Shown: piece by piece, positions 26,882-35,009 of the stretch
Position numbering within the stretch: the first letter of the stretch is position 1
How the letters are laid out: each line of letters opens with the position of its first letter
DNA from: Bacteroidaceae bacterium
GTDB lineage: Bacteria > Bacteroidota > Bacteroidia > Bacteroidales > Bacteroidaceae
Reading direction: 5' to 3'
Assembly: GCA_024398435.1 (NCBI GenBank)
Contig: JAKSJD010000004.1
Span: forward strand, 62,001 to 126,000
Length of the DNA: 64,000 bases
Position numbers and translations under genes: made by a program
The notes under the pieces: generated by a model
What the model was told of the DNA's origin: nothing
Databases searched by the model: none
Seen by the model: the letters and a program-made list of their open reading frames with translations, nothing else

Positions 26882-26964
26882 AGAAAAAATAGTGAAAAGA
26901 GGAAAGTGAAAAGTTAAAAGTTAGAAAAATCCTGCGTCCTGCATCTTGTATCTTGTATTTTTTG

Positions 26965-26972
26965 TATCTTTG
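26965..26972 (+). promoter_or_regulatory. -7 box of the galactanase gene
   Basis: TATCTTTG lies 36 bases before the ATG at 27009 and faces away from the argS box. The nearest TTG is only 16 bases upstream, so the -33 element is uncertain. Confidence 0.5.
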
Positions 26973-27008
26973 CAGAGCAAAAGAAATTTTCTAACCAATG
27001 ATAATAAC

Positions 27009-28037
27009 ATGAAAATAAAGGTTTTAATTTTGTTTTTATCGATGCTGTCAGCGTCGGTTTTTGCCCAGAAGGATTTCGCCCTTGGAGCTGATATCAGTTG
27101 GGTAAGTCAGATGGAACAACAAGGCAAGAAATTCTACGACCTCACAGGTCGGGAGCGCGATTGCTACTCCTTGTTGAAGGATTACGGAATCAATTGCATT
27201 CGCCTCCGAGTGTGGGTCGACCCAAAGGGTTGGGGCAATTGGTGTGACAAGAACGATGTGTTGAAGAAGGCCCTTCGTGCGAAGGCAGAGGGAATGGACG
27301 TTATGATAGATTTCCATTACAGCGATTCGTGGGCAGATCCAGCAAAGCAATTCATTCCAGAGGCTTGGAAGAATCATGATTACGAGCAGATGAAGCAGGA
27401 TGTGGCCAATCATACAATCGAAGTTCTCTCGCTCTTGAAGGAGAATGGAGTGAAGCCTCGTTGGATTCAGGTGGGCAACGAAACTTCCGACGGATTCCTT
27501 TGGCCAATGGGCAAGGCAAGCGAGAATCCAGAGCAATATGCAGGACTTTTCAAAGCCGGTTATGATGCTTGCAAGAAAGTCTTCAGGAAGTCAATCGTGA
27601 TAGTTCATCTAGATAATGGTTTCGACCAACACCTCTATGAGTGGAATCTCGGAATCCTGCGCCAATACGGAGCAAAGTTCGATATGATCGGAATGTCGCT
27701 CTATCCTTATTGGAGCATGGAAGCTGGCAAGGAACCTTCGGCTGAAAAGACGATTACCGATTGCATCAACAACATAAACCATGTGGCTCGAATGTTTAAG
27801 AAGCCAGTGATGATTGTTGAAACGGGTTATGAAGTGAATGAGCAAAAACCAGAAATCATGGAGGAAGGACGCGACCAATTGGCTCGACTTATCCGTGAGA
27901 GCAAGTTGCTGACGGGCGGAAAATGCAAGGGTGTTGTCTATTGGGAACCAGAATGCTCGCCTCGCCAATACAAGCTTGGAGCATTCACATCAGATGGTCG
28001 GCCAACTGCCATTATGGATGGTTTCAAAGCGAAATAG
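27009..28037 (+). CDS. GH53 endo-beta-1,4-galactanase
   Basis: This 342-residue secreted enzyme has a signal peptide (MKIKVLILFLSMLSASVFAQ) and the full GH53 barrel. FALGADISWVSQME is the family start, WIQVGNETSDGFLWP contains the acid/base Glu, and MIVETGYE contains the nucleophile Glu. It cuts beta-1,4-galactan side chains of pectin (arabinogalactan type I). No SusC/SusD pair or other glycosidase is adjacent, so it stands alone rather than in a polysaccharide locus. The signal has no lipobox. Confidence 0.92.
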   Translation: MKIKVLILFLSMLSASVFAQKDFALGADISWVSQMEQQGKKFYDLTGRERDCYSLLKDYGINCIRLRVWVDPKGWGNWCDKNDVLKKALRAKAEGMDVMIDFHYSDSWADPAKQFIPEAWKNHDYEQMKQDVANHTIEVLSLLKENGVKPRWIQVGNETSDGFLWPMGKASENPEQYAGLFKAGYDACKKVFRKSIVIVHLDNGFDQHLYEWNLGILRQYGAKFDMIGMSLYPYWSMEAGKEPSAEKTITDCINNINHVARMFKKPVMIVETGYEVNEQKPEIMEEGRDQLARLIRESKLLTGGKCKGVVYWEPECSPRQYKLGAFTSDGRPTAIMDGFKAK

Positions 28038-28054
28038 AACAACGGAAAAAATAC

Positions 28055-28142
28055 TTGCTAAACTCAGGGCAATTCCTTGCTAAACATTGGGTCGTTTCTT
28101 GCTAAACTCAGGTTCATTTCTTGCTAGACTTTTGGCAACTGA
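28055..28142 (+). repeat. 22-base tandem array A (four units)
   Basis: Units start at 28055, 28077, 28099 and 28121, exactly 22 bases apart. Units 1-3 begin TTGCTAAAC and end ATTCC or TTTC; unit 4 (TTGCTAGACTTTTGG) is diverged. The array at 46501 has the same period, the same phase and a related sequence, including a last unit ending in ACTTTT. Confidence 0.88.
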
Positions 28143-28189
28143 TTGCTTTCCTGCAGCCAATCCTCCGTCTGAGGGTTTCCGCACGAGCA

Positions 28190-28207
28190 AAAAATTTGAT
28201 TTATTTG
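28190..28207 (+). repeat. Left arm of an 18-base inverted repeat
   Basis: AAAAATTTGATTTATTTG pairs exactly with 28321-28338, enclosing 113 bases of AT-rich DNA between two convergent genes. Confidence 0.8.
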
Positions 28208-28320
28208 ATTTATTTGGTAAGCGTTTGCATACTACGCCTTATAATATATACAATAATATATATTATAAAATTATATAGGTATAATAAATCAACTTACTTT
28301 GCCACCTTGGAGAGGCTCAT

Positions 28321-28338
28321 CAAATAAATCAAATTTTT
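28321..28338 (-). repeat. Right arm of the 18-base inverted repeat
   Basis: CAAATAAATCAAATTTTT is the exact reverse complement of 28190-28207. Confidence 0.8.
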
Positions 28339-28371
28339 CAAATAAATTTAGCTCCCCGGAGCTTCGTGCCT

Positions 28372-29421
28372 TTATTTTAGCTTATCCAGCAAATCGTGCA
28401 TTGAAGTGCCTCTTGCCTTGATTTTTCCATCTTTTGAAACGAGGAGGAATGTAGGAATGGAAGTGACATTCAGTGTTTGAACGGCAGGACTTGCCCAGCT
28501 GTTTGCATCGCAAAGATGAAGCACATTCGAGAGAGTGTCCTCGCGAGTCATTTCCTGCCAACGATAGACTTCGGTATCAAGCGAAAGGGCAGTAATGGCC
28601 AAATCGAGAGAGTCGGGCTGCCAGTCACGAAGCATTCCAAGGCTATCGATAAATTCATATTCACGAGGCATCCAAGTGGCCCAAAATACGATTGCAGTTT
28701 GCTTTGCCCTTGGATTTGCTCCAATGGTGTGAGTGCCTTTCACCTTCTTGTTGCCAAGCGATAGGATTGTTATCTTCGGGAATTTATTGCCCACTTCCGA
28801 AGGCTTGATGGCTTTCAATCTCGACTGAAGAGCCAGAAGGAATGCGTTGTGAGGATGGGATTTGAGAAGCACTTCAACGAGCGAACTGATGTCCTTGTTC
28901 GTTGCCCTTGGATTGGTCAACACATATTGGCGAAGCAGATAGATGGCAGCAACTGATTTTGCATTCGTCTGGGCAAATTCAGCGGCCATATCACTCACGG
29001 CTCCTGGGGTGAACTTCTCCGTCTTTTCCCTGAATTCAGCAATCAAACTGTTGGCTTCGCATCCGTCGGCACTGTATTTCGTTAGGTTGTTGGCAGAGGC
29101 TTTGTAGCTTACCGTCTTTCCGGCTTTGGCAAACACCACTTGCTCGATAGCATTTGGAAATACAAGCATGAATGCCTGTTCGTCATCATCCGAATTGAGC
29201 GAAGCATCAATTTCCTTCTTGTAGGCGAACTTGCCTTTCTGCACATAGATAGTGTCGAATGTTGACGATGGGTCATCGGGATTGTAGATAAACAGCATTC
29301 CCATTTCCATGTTCTCAATCGAACCACGAATGACGAATTCATTCCCATTGCCCGAACAAGCCACGGCCACGAAGAGTGTGGCTATGAAGCCTATGATTGC
29401 TGTTGATTTTATCTTATTCAT
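28372..29421 (-). CDS. Thioredoxin-fold lipoprotein lacking the CxxC motif (DUF4369-like N-terminus)
   Basis: This 349-residue lipoprotein has a lipobox at VAVAC (residue 22). The N-terminal part (FVIRGSIENMEMGMLFIYNP) resembles DUF4369, and the C-terminal part is a TlpA/AhpC-like thioredoxin fold: IVFWATWMPREYEFIDSLG stands where WASWCPPC is found in active oxidoreductases. Both cysteines are missing (WMPREY), while the cis-proline strand (TSIPTFLLVSKDGKI) is kept. It may bind a partner but cannot do dithiol exchange. It is the last gene of the aroQ-OMT-rbfA-permease run, 8 bases after the permease stop. Confidence 0.85.
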   Translation of the reverse strand: MNKIKSTAIIGFIATLFVAVACSGNGNEFVIRGSIENMEMGMLFIYNPDDPSSTFDTIYVQKGKFAYKKEIDASLNSDDDEQAFMLVFPNAIEQVVFAKAGKTVSYKASANNLTKYSADGCEANSLIAEFREKTEKFTPGAVSDMAAEFAQTNAKSVAAIYLLRQYVLTNPRATNKDISSLVEVLLKSHPHNAFLLALQSRLKAIKPSEVGNKFPKITILSLGNKKVKGTHTIGANPRAKQTAIVFWATWMPREYEFIDSLGMLRDWQPDSLDLAITALSLDTEVYRWQEMTREDTLSNVLHLCDANSWASPAVQTLNVTSIPTFLLVSKDGKIKARGTSMHDLLDKLK

Positions 29422-29429
29422 ATTGTTTC

Positions 29430-30647
29430 CTACTTACTGGCTTTCTTCATTGCCACTGGCCAAACACTGATGAATCCAACGATGATGACTGTGAAGAAGA
29501 TTACGATAATATCCACCAAATGAATGCTCACAGGATAGGCATTGATAATGTAGCTTCCGGCTGATTCGCCGAACTTTATGATTCCAAATTCGGCTTGAAG
29601 CCAACAAAGCAACAATCCCAATGCAATTCCAATCACTGCTCCCACAATCGAAATCAACCAACCTTCGAGCAGGAAGATTCCTGAAATCTGGCGGTCGCTT
29701 GCTCCCAGGTGGCGAAGTGTCTGAATATCAGATTGCTTATCAATTATCAGCATCGAAAGCGAACCGATGATATTGAAACTTGCAATGATGAGAATGAAGG
29801 TAAGGAAGATGTAGGAGATGAGTTTCTCAATCTTCATAATCTTGAAAGTGTCCTCCTGTTGCTCGTAACGGTCGCTCACTGTAAATTCGCTTCCGAGCAT
29901 CTTCTGAATTCTTCGCTTCACAGCCGATTCGTCTGCTCCATTCTTCAGTTTCAGTTCGATGGCCGAAACCATACCCTCTCTCTCGAAAATGTTCTGTGCA
30001 AAACGAAGGGAAGTGAGGGCATATTTGGCATCATACTTCTGCTGTTTCACACTGAAACCAACTCGAGGAGAATATAATTCGTCGGTATTGAAACTTTCGG
30101 AAGGGTCGTTCATATCTATGTGTTCATCACCTCTCGGAGCATACACATTGATTGGATTGGAGAAGTCGGCTCCCACCCCAAGAAGGCCCAAGAGGTTGAT
30201 GCCGAGAATTCCATAGTCGATAACATCAAAATGGAGCTGGTAGGTTCCATCGCCAAACTTGATTCGGTCGAAGTCGATAAGTTTCTCGAATTCATCATCC
30301 ACACCTTTCACCGTGGCCATTACCTGCTGGTTGTTGGCCATCAGCAAGGCATTGTCTTCCAATGTTTCGGAATAGACAGCCACATCTGGATCATTCTTTA
30401 TCTGATGGAGCAACTTATTGCTTGCATCCATAAACTTTCCCTCTGCAGGCATTACTTTCAGTTGAGGGTCGAAAGCCGTGAAGAGGTCGGCAATCATATC
30501 CTGAAAACCATTGAACACAGAGAGAATGCACACGAGGGCAGCCGTTGCAACGGCCACACCACAAACCGAAACCCCACTGATAATGCCTATCACATGATGG
30601 GATTTCTTGGCAAGCAGATACCTTCGTGCTATGTAGAGCGAAATCAT
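29430..30647 (-). CDS. LolC/E-like FtsX-type ABC permease
   Basis: This 405-residue permease has an N-terminal helix (SHHVIGIISGVSVCGVAVATA), a large periplasmic domain and three C-terminal helices (from about 275), the MacB/LolC/E layout. It starts MISLYIARRYLLAKKSHH, the usual start of the LolC/E family. It should work with a LolD-type ATPase such as the one at 733-1410 in releasing lipoproteins. Its ATG overlaps the rbfA stop (ATGA at 30644-30647). Confidence 0.88.
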   Translation of the reverse strand: MISLYIARRYLLAKKSHHVIGIISGVSVCGVAVATAALVCILSVFNGFQDMIADLFTAFDPQLKVMPAEGKFMDASNKLLHQIKNDPDVAVYSETLEDNALLMANNQQVMATVKGVDDEFEKLIDFDRIKFGDGTYQLHFDVIDYGILGINLLGLLGVGADFSNPINVYAPRGDEHIDMNDPSESFNTDELYSPRVGFSVKQQKYDAKYALTSLRFAQNIFEREGMVSAIELKLKNGADESAVKRRIQKMLGSEFTVSDRYEQQEDTFKIMKIEKLISYIFLTFILIIASFNIIGSLSMLIIDKQSDIQTLRHLGASDRQISGIFLLEGWLISIVGAVIGIALGLLLCWLQAEFGIIKFGESAGSYIINAYPVSIHLVDIIVIFFTVIIVGFISVWPVAMKKASK

Positions 30648-30988
30648 TCTGGTTTCTTCTTCAAGAGATTGTCGATATTCTCGATATAATCGAGCGAATC
30701 GTCGATAAAGAACTTCAGTTCTGGGATGATACGAAGTTGGTGGCGCTCAAGGTTGCCGAGTTCGAATCGAATCTGAGCTGCCTGAGCATTGATGTTGGTA
30801 ATTATCTCCTCTGCCTTTGCAGAAGGGAATATACTGAGGTAGGCCTTGGCCACACTGAGGTCAGGACTTACGCGAACAACACTTACCGAAACGAGAATGC
30901 CTCGTGTTTGGCGGGTTTGTGCCTGGAATATGTTGCTCAAGTCCTTCTGAATCAGTCTTGCAATCTTGTTTTGTCTTGTACTTTCCAA
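30644..30988 (-). CDS. rbfA: Ribosome-binding factor A
   Basis: This is a 114-residue KH-fold protein that helps the maturation of 16S rRNA in the 30S subunit. IARLIQKDLSNIFQ at the N-terminus and VSVVRVSPDLSVAKAYLSIF are typical, with the RIIPELKFFIDDSLDY end. Length is normal. It is coupled to the permease gene by an ATGA overlap. Confidence 0.93.
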   Translation of the reverse strand: MESTRQNKIARLIQKDLSNIFQAQTRQTRGILVSVSVVRVSPDLSVAKAYLSIFPSAKAEEIITNINAQAAQIRFELGNLERHQLRIIPELKFFIDDSLDYIENIDNLLKKKPE

Positions 30989-31064
30989 AATATTATTATG
31001 TTATTTAGTTTTATCTATTTGTCTATTAATTATCTTTCACATTTGAAGAATAATAATGTGGCTT

Positions 31065-31691
31065 TCATTTTTTCCGAATGATTGTGAGGCCATCGCGAAT
31101 TGGCAGAATCACCTTTTCCACTCGTTCATCCTTTGCCACAAAGTCATTGAATTCCATGATGCCACGCGTTTGAGGGTCGCTCACAGGTGGAGTTTCAAGT
31201 ACGTGATTGTCCCAAAGAGTGTTATCAGCCAAAATATAGCCGCCTTCATTCATGTGAGCCAACACGAGTTCGTAGCATTCGAGGTAAGTTCGCTTGTTGC
31301 CATCAATGAATGCCATATCAAACTTTATGCCAAGTTTGGGAATAATCTCCATTGCATCACCTATGTGGAACTCAATTTTGTCTGCCCAAGGAGAATTCTC
31401 AAGCCAAGGGCGAGTGAAATCTTCCAACTCATCAAATATCTCGATGGTGTGGATTTTGCCTCCTTCCTGCAGGCCCTCAGCCATACAAAGAGCCGAGTAG
31501 CCACTGTATGTGCCCACTTCTAGAATGTTCTTTGGCTTTATCATCTCCACAAACATCTTCAGCAGTCGGCCCTGTGTGTGCCCACTTGCCATTCGGCCAT
31601 ATAGCAGATGAATCTGTGTGGCGCGATAGAGCTGGTGAAGATATTCGCCCTCACTGTCTATGTGAGATTCTATGTATTCGTCGATGGTCAT
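31065..31691 (-). CDS. SAM-dependent O-methyltransferase (CCoAOMT-like)
   Basis: This 208-residue enzyme has the SAM motif ILEVGTYSGYSALCMAEGL (about 57-75), the acidic loop IHTIEIFDE and the metal-binding Asp in MAFIDGNKR and Asp/Asn in LADNTLWD, as in the metal-dependent COMT/CCoAOMT family. The substrate is unknown. It starts within the aroQ stop (ATGA) and precedes rbfA by 76 bases. Confidence 0.9.
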   Translation of the reverse strand: MTIDEYIESHIDSEGEYLHQLYRATQIHLLYGRMASGHTQGRLLKMFVEMIKPKNILEVGTYSGYSALCMAEGLQEGGKIHTIEIFDELEDFTRPWLENSPWADKIEFHIGDAMEIIPKLGIKFDMAFIDGNKRTYLECYELVLAHMNEGGYILADNTLWDNHVLETPPVSDPQTRGIMEFNDFVAKDERVEKVILPIRDGLTIIRKK

Positions 31692-32104
31692 GCAAGTAAT
31701 GCTTCAACTCCAAGGCGATATGAATCAAGACCAAATCCCGAAATCGTACCCTTGCAAGCACACGAAATCATGGAAATGTGGCGGAATTCCTCGCGCTTCA
31801 TTACGTTTGAGATGTGAACTTCCACAACAGGAGTTTCCACTGCCTTTATTGCATCCTGAAGGGCAATGCTTGTGTGGGTGTATGCTCCAGCATTGAATAC
31901 GATTCCATCGAATGAGAATCCCACTTCGTGAATCTTGTTGATGAGTTCGCCTTCTACATTCGACTGATAGTAATCGAACTCCACCTGAGGAAACTTCTTG
32001 CAAAGTTCCTCATAATAGGCCATGAATCCGCGGTCGCCATAAATTGAAGGTTCGCGCTTGCCTACGAGATTGATGTTTGGACCGTTTAATATGAGAATTT
32101 TCAT
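31688..32104 (-). CDS. aroQ: 3-dehydroquinate dehydratase, type II
   Basis: This 138-residue enzyme converts 3-dehydroquinate to 3-dehydroshikimate in the shikimate pathway. NGPNINLVGKREPSIYG holds the active-site Arg and Tyr loop; NAGAYTHTSIALQDA and EVHISN contain the substrate-binding and catalytic His positions. MKILILNGPN at 32104 is the family start, although the frame is open to 32113. It is the first gene of the minus-strand operon that ends with the thioredoxin-like lipoprotein. Confidence 0.94.
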   Translation of the reverse strand: MKILILNGPNINLVGKREPSIYGDRGFMAYYEELCKKFPQVEFDYYQSNVEGELINKIHEVGFSFDGIVFNAGAYTHTSIALQDAIKAVETPVVEVHISNVMKREEFRHISMISCACKGTISGFGLDSYRLGVEALLA

Positions 32105-32229
32105 ACACTTCAATTGTTTTCGTTCGGCAAAATTACAAAAATAATATATAATATGTATGCTAAACCCCTAAAAACTGACCTTTTTTCGGTTTACTCCTTG
32201 ATTTTGTTTTCGTTTTCATCTAATTCCAC

Positions 32230-32260
32230 TTGGTAAAATGGTAAATATGTGCTAACTTTG
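32230..32260 (+). promoter_or_regulatory. Promoter of xerD
   Basis: TTG at 32230-32232, a 20-base spacer and TAACTTTG at 32253-32260 match the Bacteroidota consensus. The xerD ATG is 22 bases downstream. Confidence 0.72.
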
Positions 32261-32281
32261 CACAAGCAACAAACCAATCGA

Positions 32282-33202
32282 ATGGAAGAAAAGCAAATAC
32301 AAGGCATACTTCGCCGCTACTATCAGTATCTTCGACTTGAAAAGTCATTTTCCGACAATACAGTTGATGCATACAGTCGCGACTTGGCGAAGTTTATCGA
32401 TTTTCTGAGGGTTGAACAAGTCGACCCAATGGAAGTGAAACTGGAAAACTTCCAGCATTTTGCCGCAATGCTTGTTGATATTGGCATTCACCCCACTTCT
32501 CTCTATCGCATTTTGATGGGGGTGAGAAGCTTTTATCGGTTCCTTTTGATGACTCGCGAACTCGATAACGACCCTACCGAACTCCTTGAACTTCCTCAAA
32601 AACCACAGCATCTTCCAGATGTCCTTTCTGTGGAGGAAGTGGATATGATTGAGGATGCCATCGACCTTTCACAAGCTGAAGGTCAAAGGAATAAGGCAAT
32701 TATAGAGACCCTTTTCAGCTGCGGCCTTCGTGTGAGCGAACTTTGTAGCCTTCAAATGTCCGACCTTTATCTTAATGAAGGCTTTATCAAGGTGACAGGA
32801 AAAGGCTCGAAACAACGATTGGTGCCGATTTCTGCAAAGGCAATTCATGAACTTGAGCTGTATTTCTACGACCGAAACCTCATTGACATTAAGCCAGGAT
32901 TTGAGGATTATGTCTTTGTGAGCAAGATAAGGAAGAAAAACCTATCCCGCATTATGGTTTTCCATCTTGTGAAGGAACTTGTAGAAAAGGCAGGCATCAA
33001 GAAGGATGTAAGTCCCCACACCTTCCGTCATAGTTTTGCAACAAGTTTGCTTGAAGGAGGTGCAAGCCTTCGTGCCATACAGGCAATGCTTGGTCACGAA
33101 TCTCTTTCAACAACCGAAATCTATATGCATATCGACACTTCTCATCTTCGTGAGGAAGTGCTCACACATCATCCTCGCTACAGCAAGCATGGACAACAAT
33201 AA
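32282..33202 (+). CDS. xerD: Tyrosine recombinase XerD
   Basis: This 306-residue recombinase has the N-terminal SAM-like domain (YYQYLRLEKSFSDNTVDAY) and catalytic residues Arg in CGLRVSELC, Lys in TGKGSKQR, HxxR in HTFRHSFAT, His in LGHESLSTT and Tyr in EIYMHID. It resolves chromosome dimers at dif with XerC. Length and motifs match chromosomal XerD rather than an integrase of a mobile element. The start fits the promoter at 32230-32260. Confidence 0.93.
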   Translation: MEEKQIQGILRRYYQYLRLEKSFSDNTVDAYSRDLAKFIDFLRVEQVDPMEVKLENFQHFAAMLVDIGIHPTSLYRILMGVRSFYRFLLMTRELDNDPTELLELPQKPQHLPDVLSVEEVDMIEDAIDLSQAEGQRNKAIIETLFSCGLRVSELCSLQMSDLYLNEGFIKVTGKGSKQRLVPISAKAIHELELYFYDRNLIDIKPGFEDYVFVSKIRKKNLSRIMVFHLVKELVEKAGIKKDVSPHTFRHSFATSLLEGGASLRAIQAMLGHESLSTTEIYMHIDTSHLREEVLTHHPRYSKHGQQ

Positions 33203-33245
33203 TAAGTGCAAATTACGAAGTTCAATCTACTATTCATAAACGATT

Positions 33246-33422
33246 ATGCCAATTCCAACCGATCCAATGATGCTTTTCAGTTTTGTCAACATGAAATTGC
33301 GCGATGAATATGATTCGCTCGAGCAACTTTGTGATGATTTAGGTGTTGATCAAGAGCAACTGGTGAAGACACTTGCTGATGCTGGTTTTGAATACAATGC
33401 CGAAGCAAAGAAGTTTTGGTGA
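33246..33422 (+). CDS. DUF4250 family small protein
   Basis: I translated this 58-residue gene by hand. It begins MPIPTDPMMLFSFVNMKLRD and ends YNAEAKKFW, the hallmark start and end of DUF4250, a small helical protein family of Bacteroidota, Firmicutes and Proteobacteria with unknown function. It lies 43 bases after xerD on the same strand and runs to the rpsO terminator. The family match is strong despite its small size. Confidence 0.88.
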   Translation: MPIPTDPMMLFSFVNMKLRDEYDSLEQLCDDLGVDQEQLVKTLADAGFEYNAEAKKFW

Positions 33423-33434
33423 CAACCCCCCAAA

Positions 33435-33470
33435 AAGCAAGTAGGAGAAAACACTTGGTCTTCTCCTACT
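33435..33470 (-). terminator. Intrinsic terminator of rpsO
   Basis: AGTAGGAGAA (33440-33449) and TTCTCCTACT (33461-33470) form a perfect 10-base stem with an 11-base loop. On the minus strand a TTGCTTTTTG tail follows. It lies between the convergent rpsO and DUF4250 genes. Confidence 0.8.
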
Positions 33471-33494
33471 CGATGTGGTCTTTCTCTTCCGAAA

Positions 33495-33764
33495 TTACTT
33501 ACGGAGACCGAGAGCCTTAACGATTGCGCGATAACGCTCAATGTCCTTGCGCTTAAGATAGTTCAGCAAACTGCGACGCTGACCTACCAACTTAACAAGA
33601 GCTCTGTTTGTGCTATAATCTTTGTGATTGGCCTTAACATGTTCGGTCAAACGGTCGATACGGTATGAAAACAATGCAATCTGGCTCTCGCATGAACCAG
33701 TATCAGTGTTAGACTTTCCGTACTGACTAAAGATTTCTTGCTTCTTAGCTGAATCTAAGTACAT
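33495..33764 (-). CDS. rpsO: 30S ribosomal protein S15
   Basis: This 89-residue ribosomal protein has the full S15 sequence, with TGSCESQIALFSYRI, LTEHVKANHKDYSTNRAL and the RRSLLNYLKRKDIERY block that binds 16S rRNA helix 22. It is transcribed alone, with a clear promoter (33821-33850) and terminator (33435-33470). Confidence 0.97.
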   Translation of the reverse strand: MYLDSAKKQEIFSQYGKSNTDTGSCESQIALFSYRIDRLTEHVKANHKDYSTNRALVKLVGQRRSLLNYLKRKDIERYRAIVKALGLRK

Positions 33765-33820
33765 AGAGTTGGTTGATTAATTGATTAATATTATTTCATT
33801 CATGCTCCGAAAAGCGGGTG

Positions 33821-33850
33821 CAAAGGTAGGAAATAAATCTCAACTGACAA
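33821..33850 (-). promoter_or_regulatory. Promoter of rpsO
   Basis: On the minus strand TTG (33848-33850), a 19-base spacer and TACCTTTG (33821-33828) match the consensus. The leader to the ATG at 33764 is about 50 bases, long enough for S15 autoregulation, though no conserved structure was identified. Confidence 0.7.
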
Positions 33851-33912
33851 GCATATTTCTAAAAAAAATGCAAAAAACACCTCGAAAAACTATCTTTTCA
33901 CCCCATTTTATT

Positions 33913-33942
33913 TTGTCAGTAACCTACTTTTCACTACTTTTG
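33913..33942 (+). promoter_or_regulatory. Promoter of the glycerophosphotransferase-like gene
   Basis: TTG at 33913-33915, a 19-base spacer and TACTTTTG at 33935-33942. The -7 box ends only 5 bases before the ATG at 33948, which implies a leaderless or nearly leaderless message, or a start further downstream. Confidence 0.65.
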
Positions 33943-33947
33943 CACTG

Positions 33948-35009
33948 ATGAAACCAAACGAACAGAATACTTCGGCACAGGCGAAACGCTACCTCATGTT
34001 TTGTGAGTTGGCTTATGCTTTTCCTATCCTTCGCCCTCTTCAGGATGCCATCAGGAAGCGGGGGGATGAGTGTGCCTGGTTTCTTGTGGATGGGTGTCCG
34101 AACATGCTCAATGAGGATGAGGTTCTCCTTCATTCTGCTGAAGATGTTAAAGCCTACAATCCAGTAGCAGTCTTTGCTCCAGGCAATTGGATTTACCCAT
34201 CGTTTCCTGGCGTGAAAGTTCAAGTGTTTCATGGCTATCCAATAAATAAAAGAGCAGATAAGGTTGACGATCATTTCCGCATGAGGGGCTGGTTTGATAT
34301 GTATTGCACAAGTGGTCCTTCAAGCACTCCCGAATTCAATCGTCTTGCTGAAAAACTCAAATACTTCAAGGTTTACGAAACTGGTTGGTGCAAAGCAGAT
34401 TCCCTTGCCAATGCAAAGGCTAAGGCCAATGCCAATACAAAAGCCAAACCTACCATCTTTGTTGCAAGTACTTTCAGCAAGAATATCAGTTCGCTCCATG
34501 TTTTCTTCCCAATTATCAAGCAGTTAGCAGAAGAAATGGATTGGAATTGGATTGTGACTAAGCATCCAAAACTGCATGACGAACATCTTGAAACTCTTTA
34601 TGCAGATTTGGCAGCAACACACGAAAATGTTCGTTTCTCTCCTCAAACAGATGTTGACGAAATGGCCCATTCGGATGTAATGCTTTGCGACAGTTCTTCA
34701 ATAATAGTAGAGTACCTCTTGCTCGATAAGCCAGTTGTAACCTATCGCAACACTCGTCCCGACTCACACCTTATTAATATATATAATATAGAGGATATTC
34801 GTGGGGCAATTGAGAAAGCCTTGACCCGTCCCGACGAGTTGATGCAAGCCATTCGTGCATTTGCTTCTTATCACGAAGCCCACATGGACGGCCAGAATTG
34901 TGAACGGATTCTGGATTCTGTTGATGATTTTGTTGCCAACTATAAAGGCCGATTGAAGCGTAAGCCTCTAAACCTTATCCGACGCATAAAACTCGGCATA
35001 AGGCATTGA
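33948..35009 (+). CDS. CDP-glycerol glycerophosphotransferase-like protein
   Basis: This 353-residue protein has a GT-B-like fold. VQVFHGYPINKRADKVDDHFRMR shows the HG and the following basic residues of the TagB/TagF family (quoted here in two parts: VQVFHGYP and the downstream DDHFRMRG). TKHPKLHDEH, DVMLCDSSSIIVEYLLLDKP and the TYRNTR strand match the CDP-glycerol binding part. It likely moves glycerol phosphate or a similar polyol phosphate from CDP to a glycan. A low-complexity stretch of Ala, Asn and Lys (about residues 148-163, AKAKANANTKAK) lies between the two domains. Its 3' end overlaps the convergent LicD gene by 42 bases. Confidence 0.8.
   Translation: MKPNEQNTSAQAKRYLMFCELAYAFPILRPLQDAIRKRGDECAWFLVDGCPNMLNEDEVLLHSAEDVKAYNPVAVFAPGNWIYPSFPGVKVQVFHGYPINKRADKVDDHFRMRGWFDMYCTSGPSSTPEFNRLAEKLKYFKVYETGWCKADSLANAKAKANANTKAKPTIFVASTFSKNISSLHVFFPIIKQLAEEMDWNWIVTKHPKLHDEHLETLYADLAATHENVRFSPQTDVDEMAHSDVMLCDSSSIIVEYLLLDKPVVTYRNTRPDSHLINIYNIEDIRGAIEKALTRPDELMQAIRAFASYHEAHMDGQNCERILDSVDDFVANYKGRLKRKPLNLIRRIKLGIRH

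Larger units (their letters stand above)
28038..28371. other. Intergenic region with 22-base array and inverted repeat
   Basis: This 334-base gap between convergent genes holds a four-unit 22-base array (28055 on) and an 18-base inverted repeat (28190-28207 and 28321-28338) around a very AT-rich centre. No gene is seen. Confidence 0.7.

Noticed and set aside
28055-28142. The 22-base array as a CRISPR array
   Set aside because: The units touch each other without spacers, differ in sequence and no cas gene is present in the window.
28190-28338. The 18-base inverted repeat as an invertible promoter
   Set aside because: It lies between two convergent gene ends and the enclosed DNA has no TAnnTTTG box pointing to a gene.
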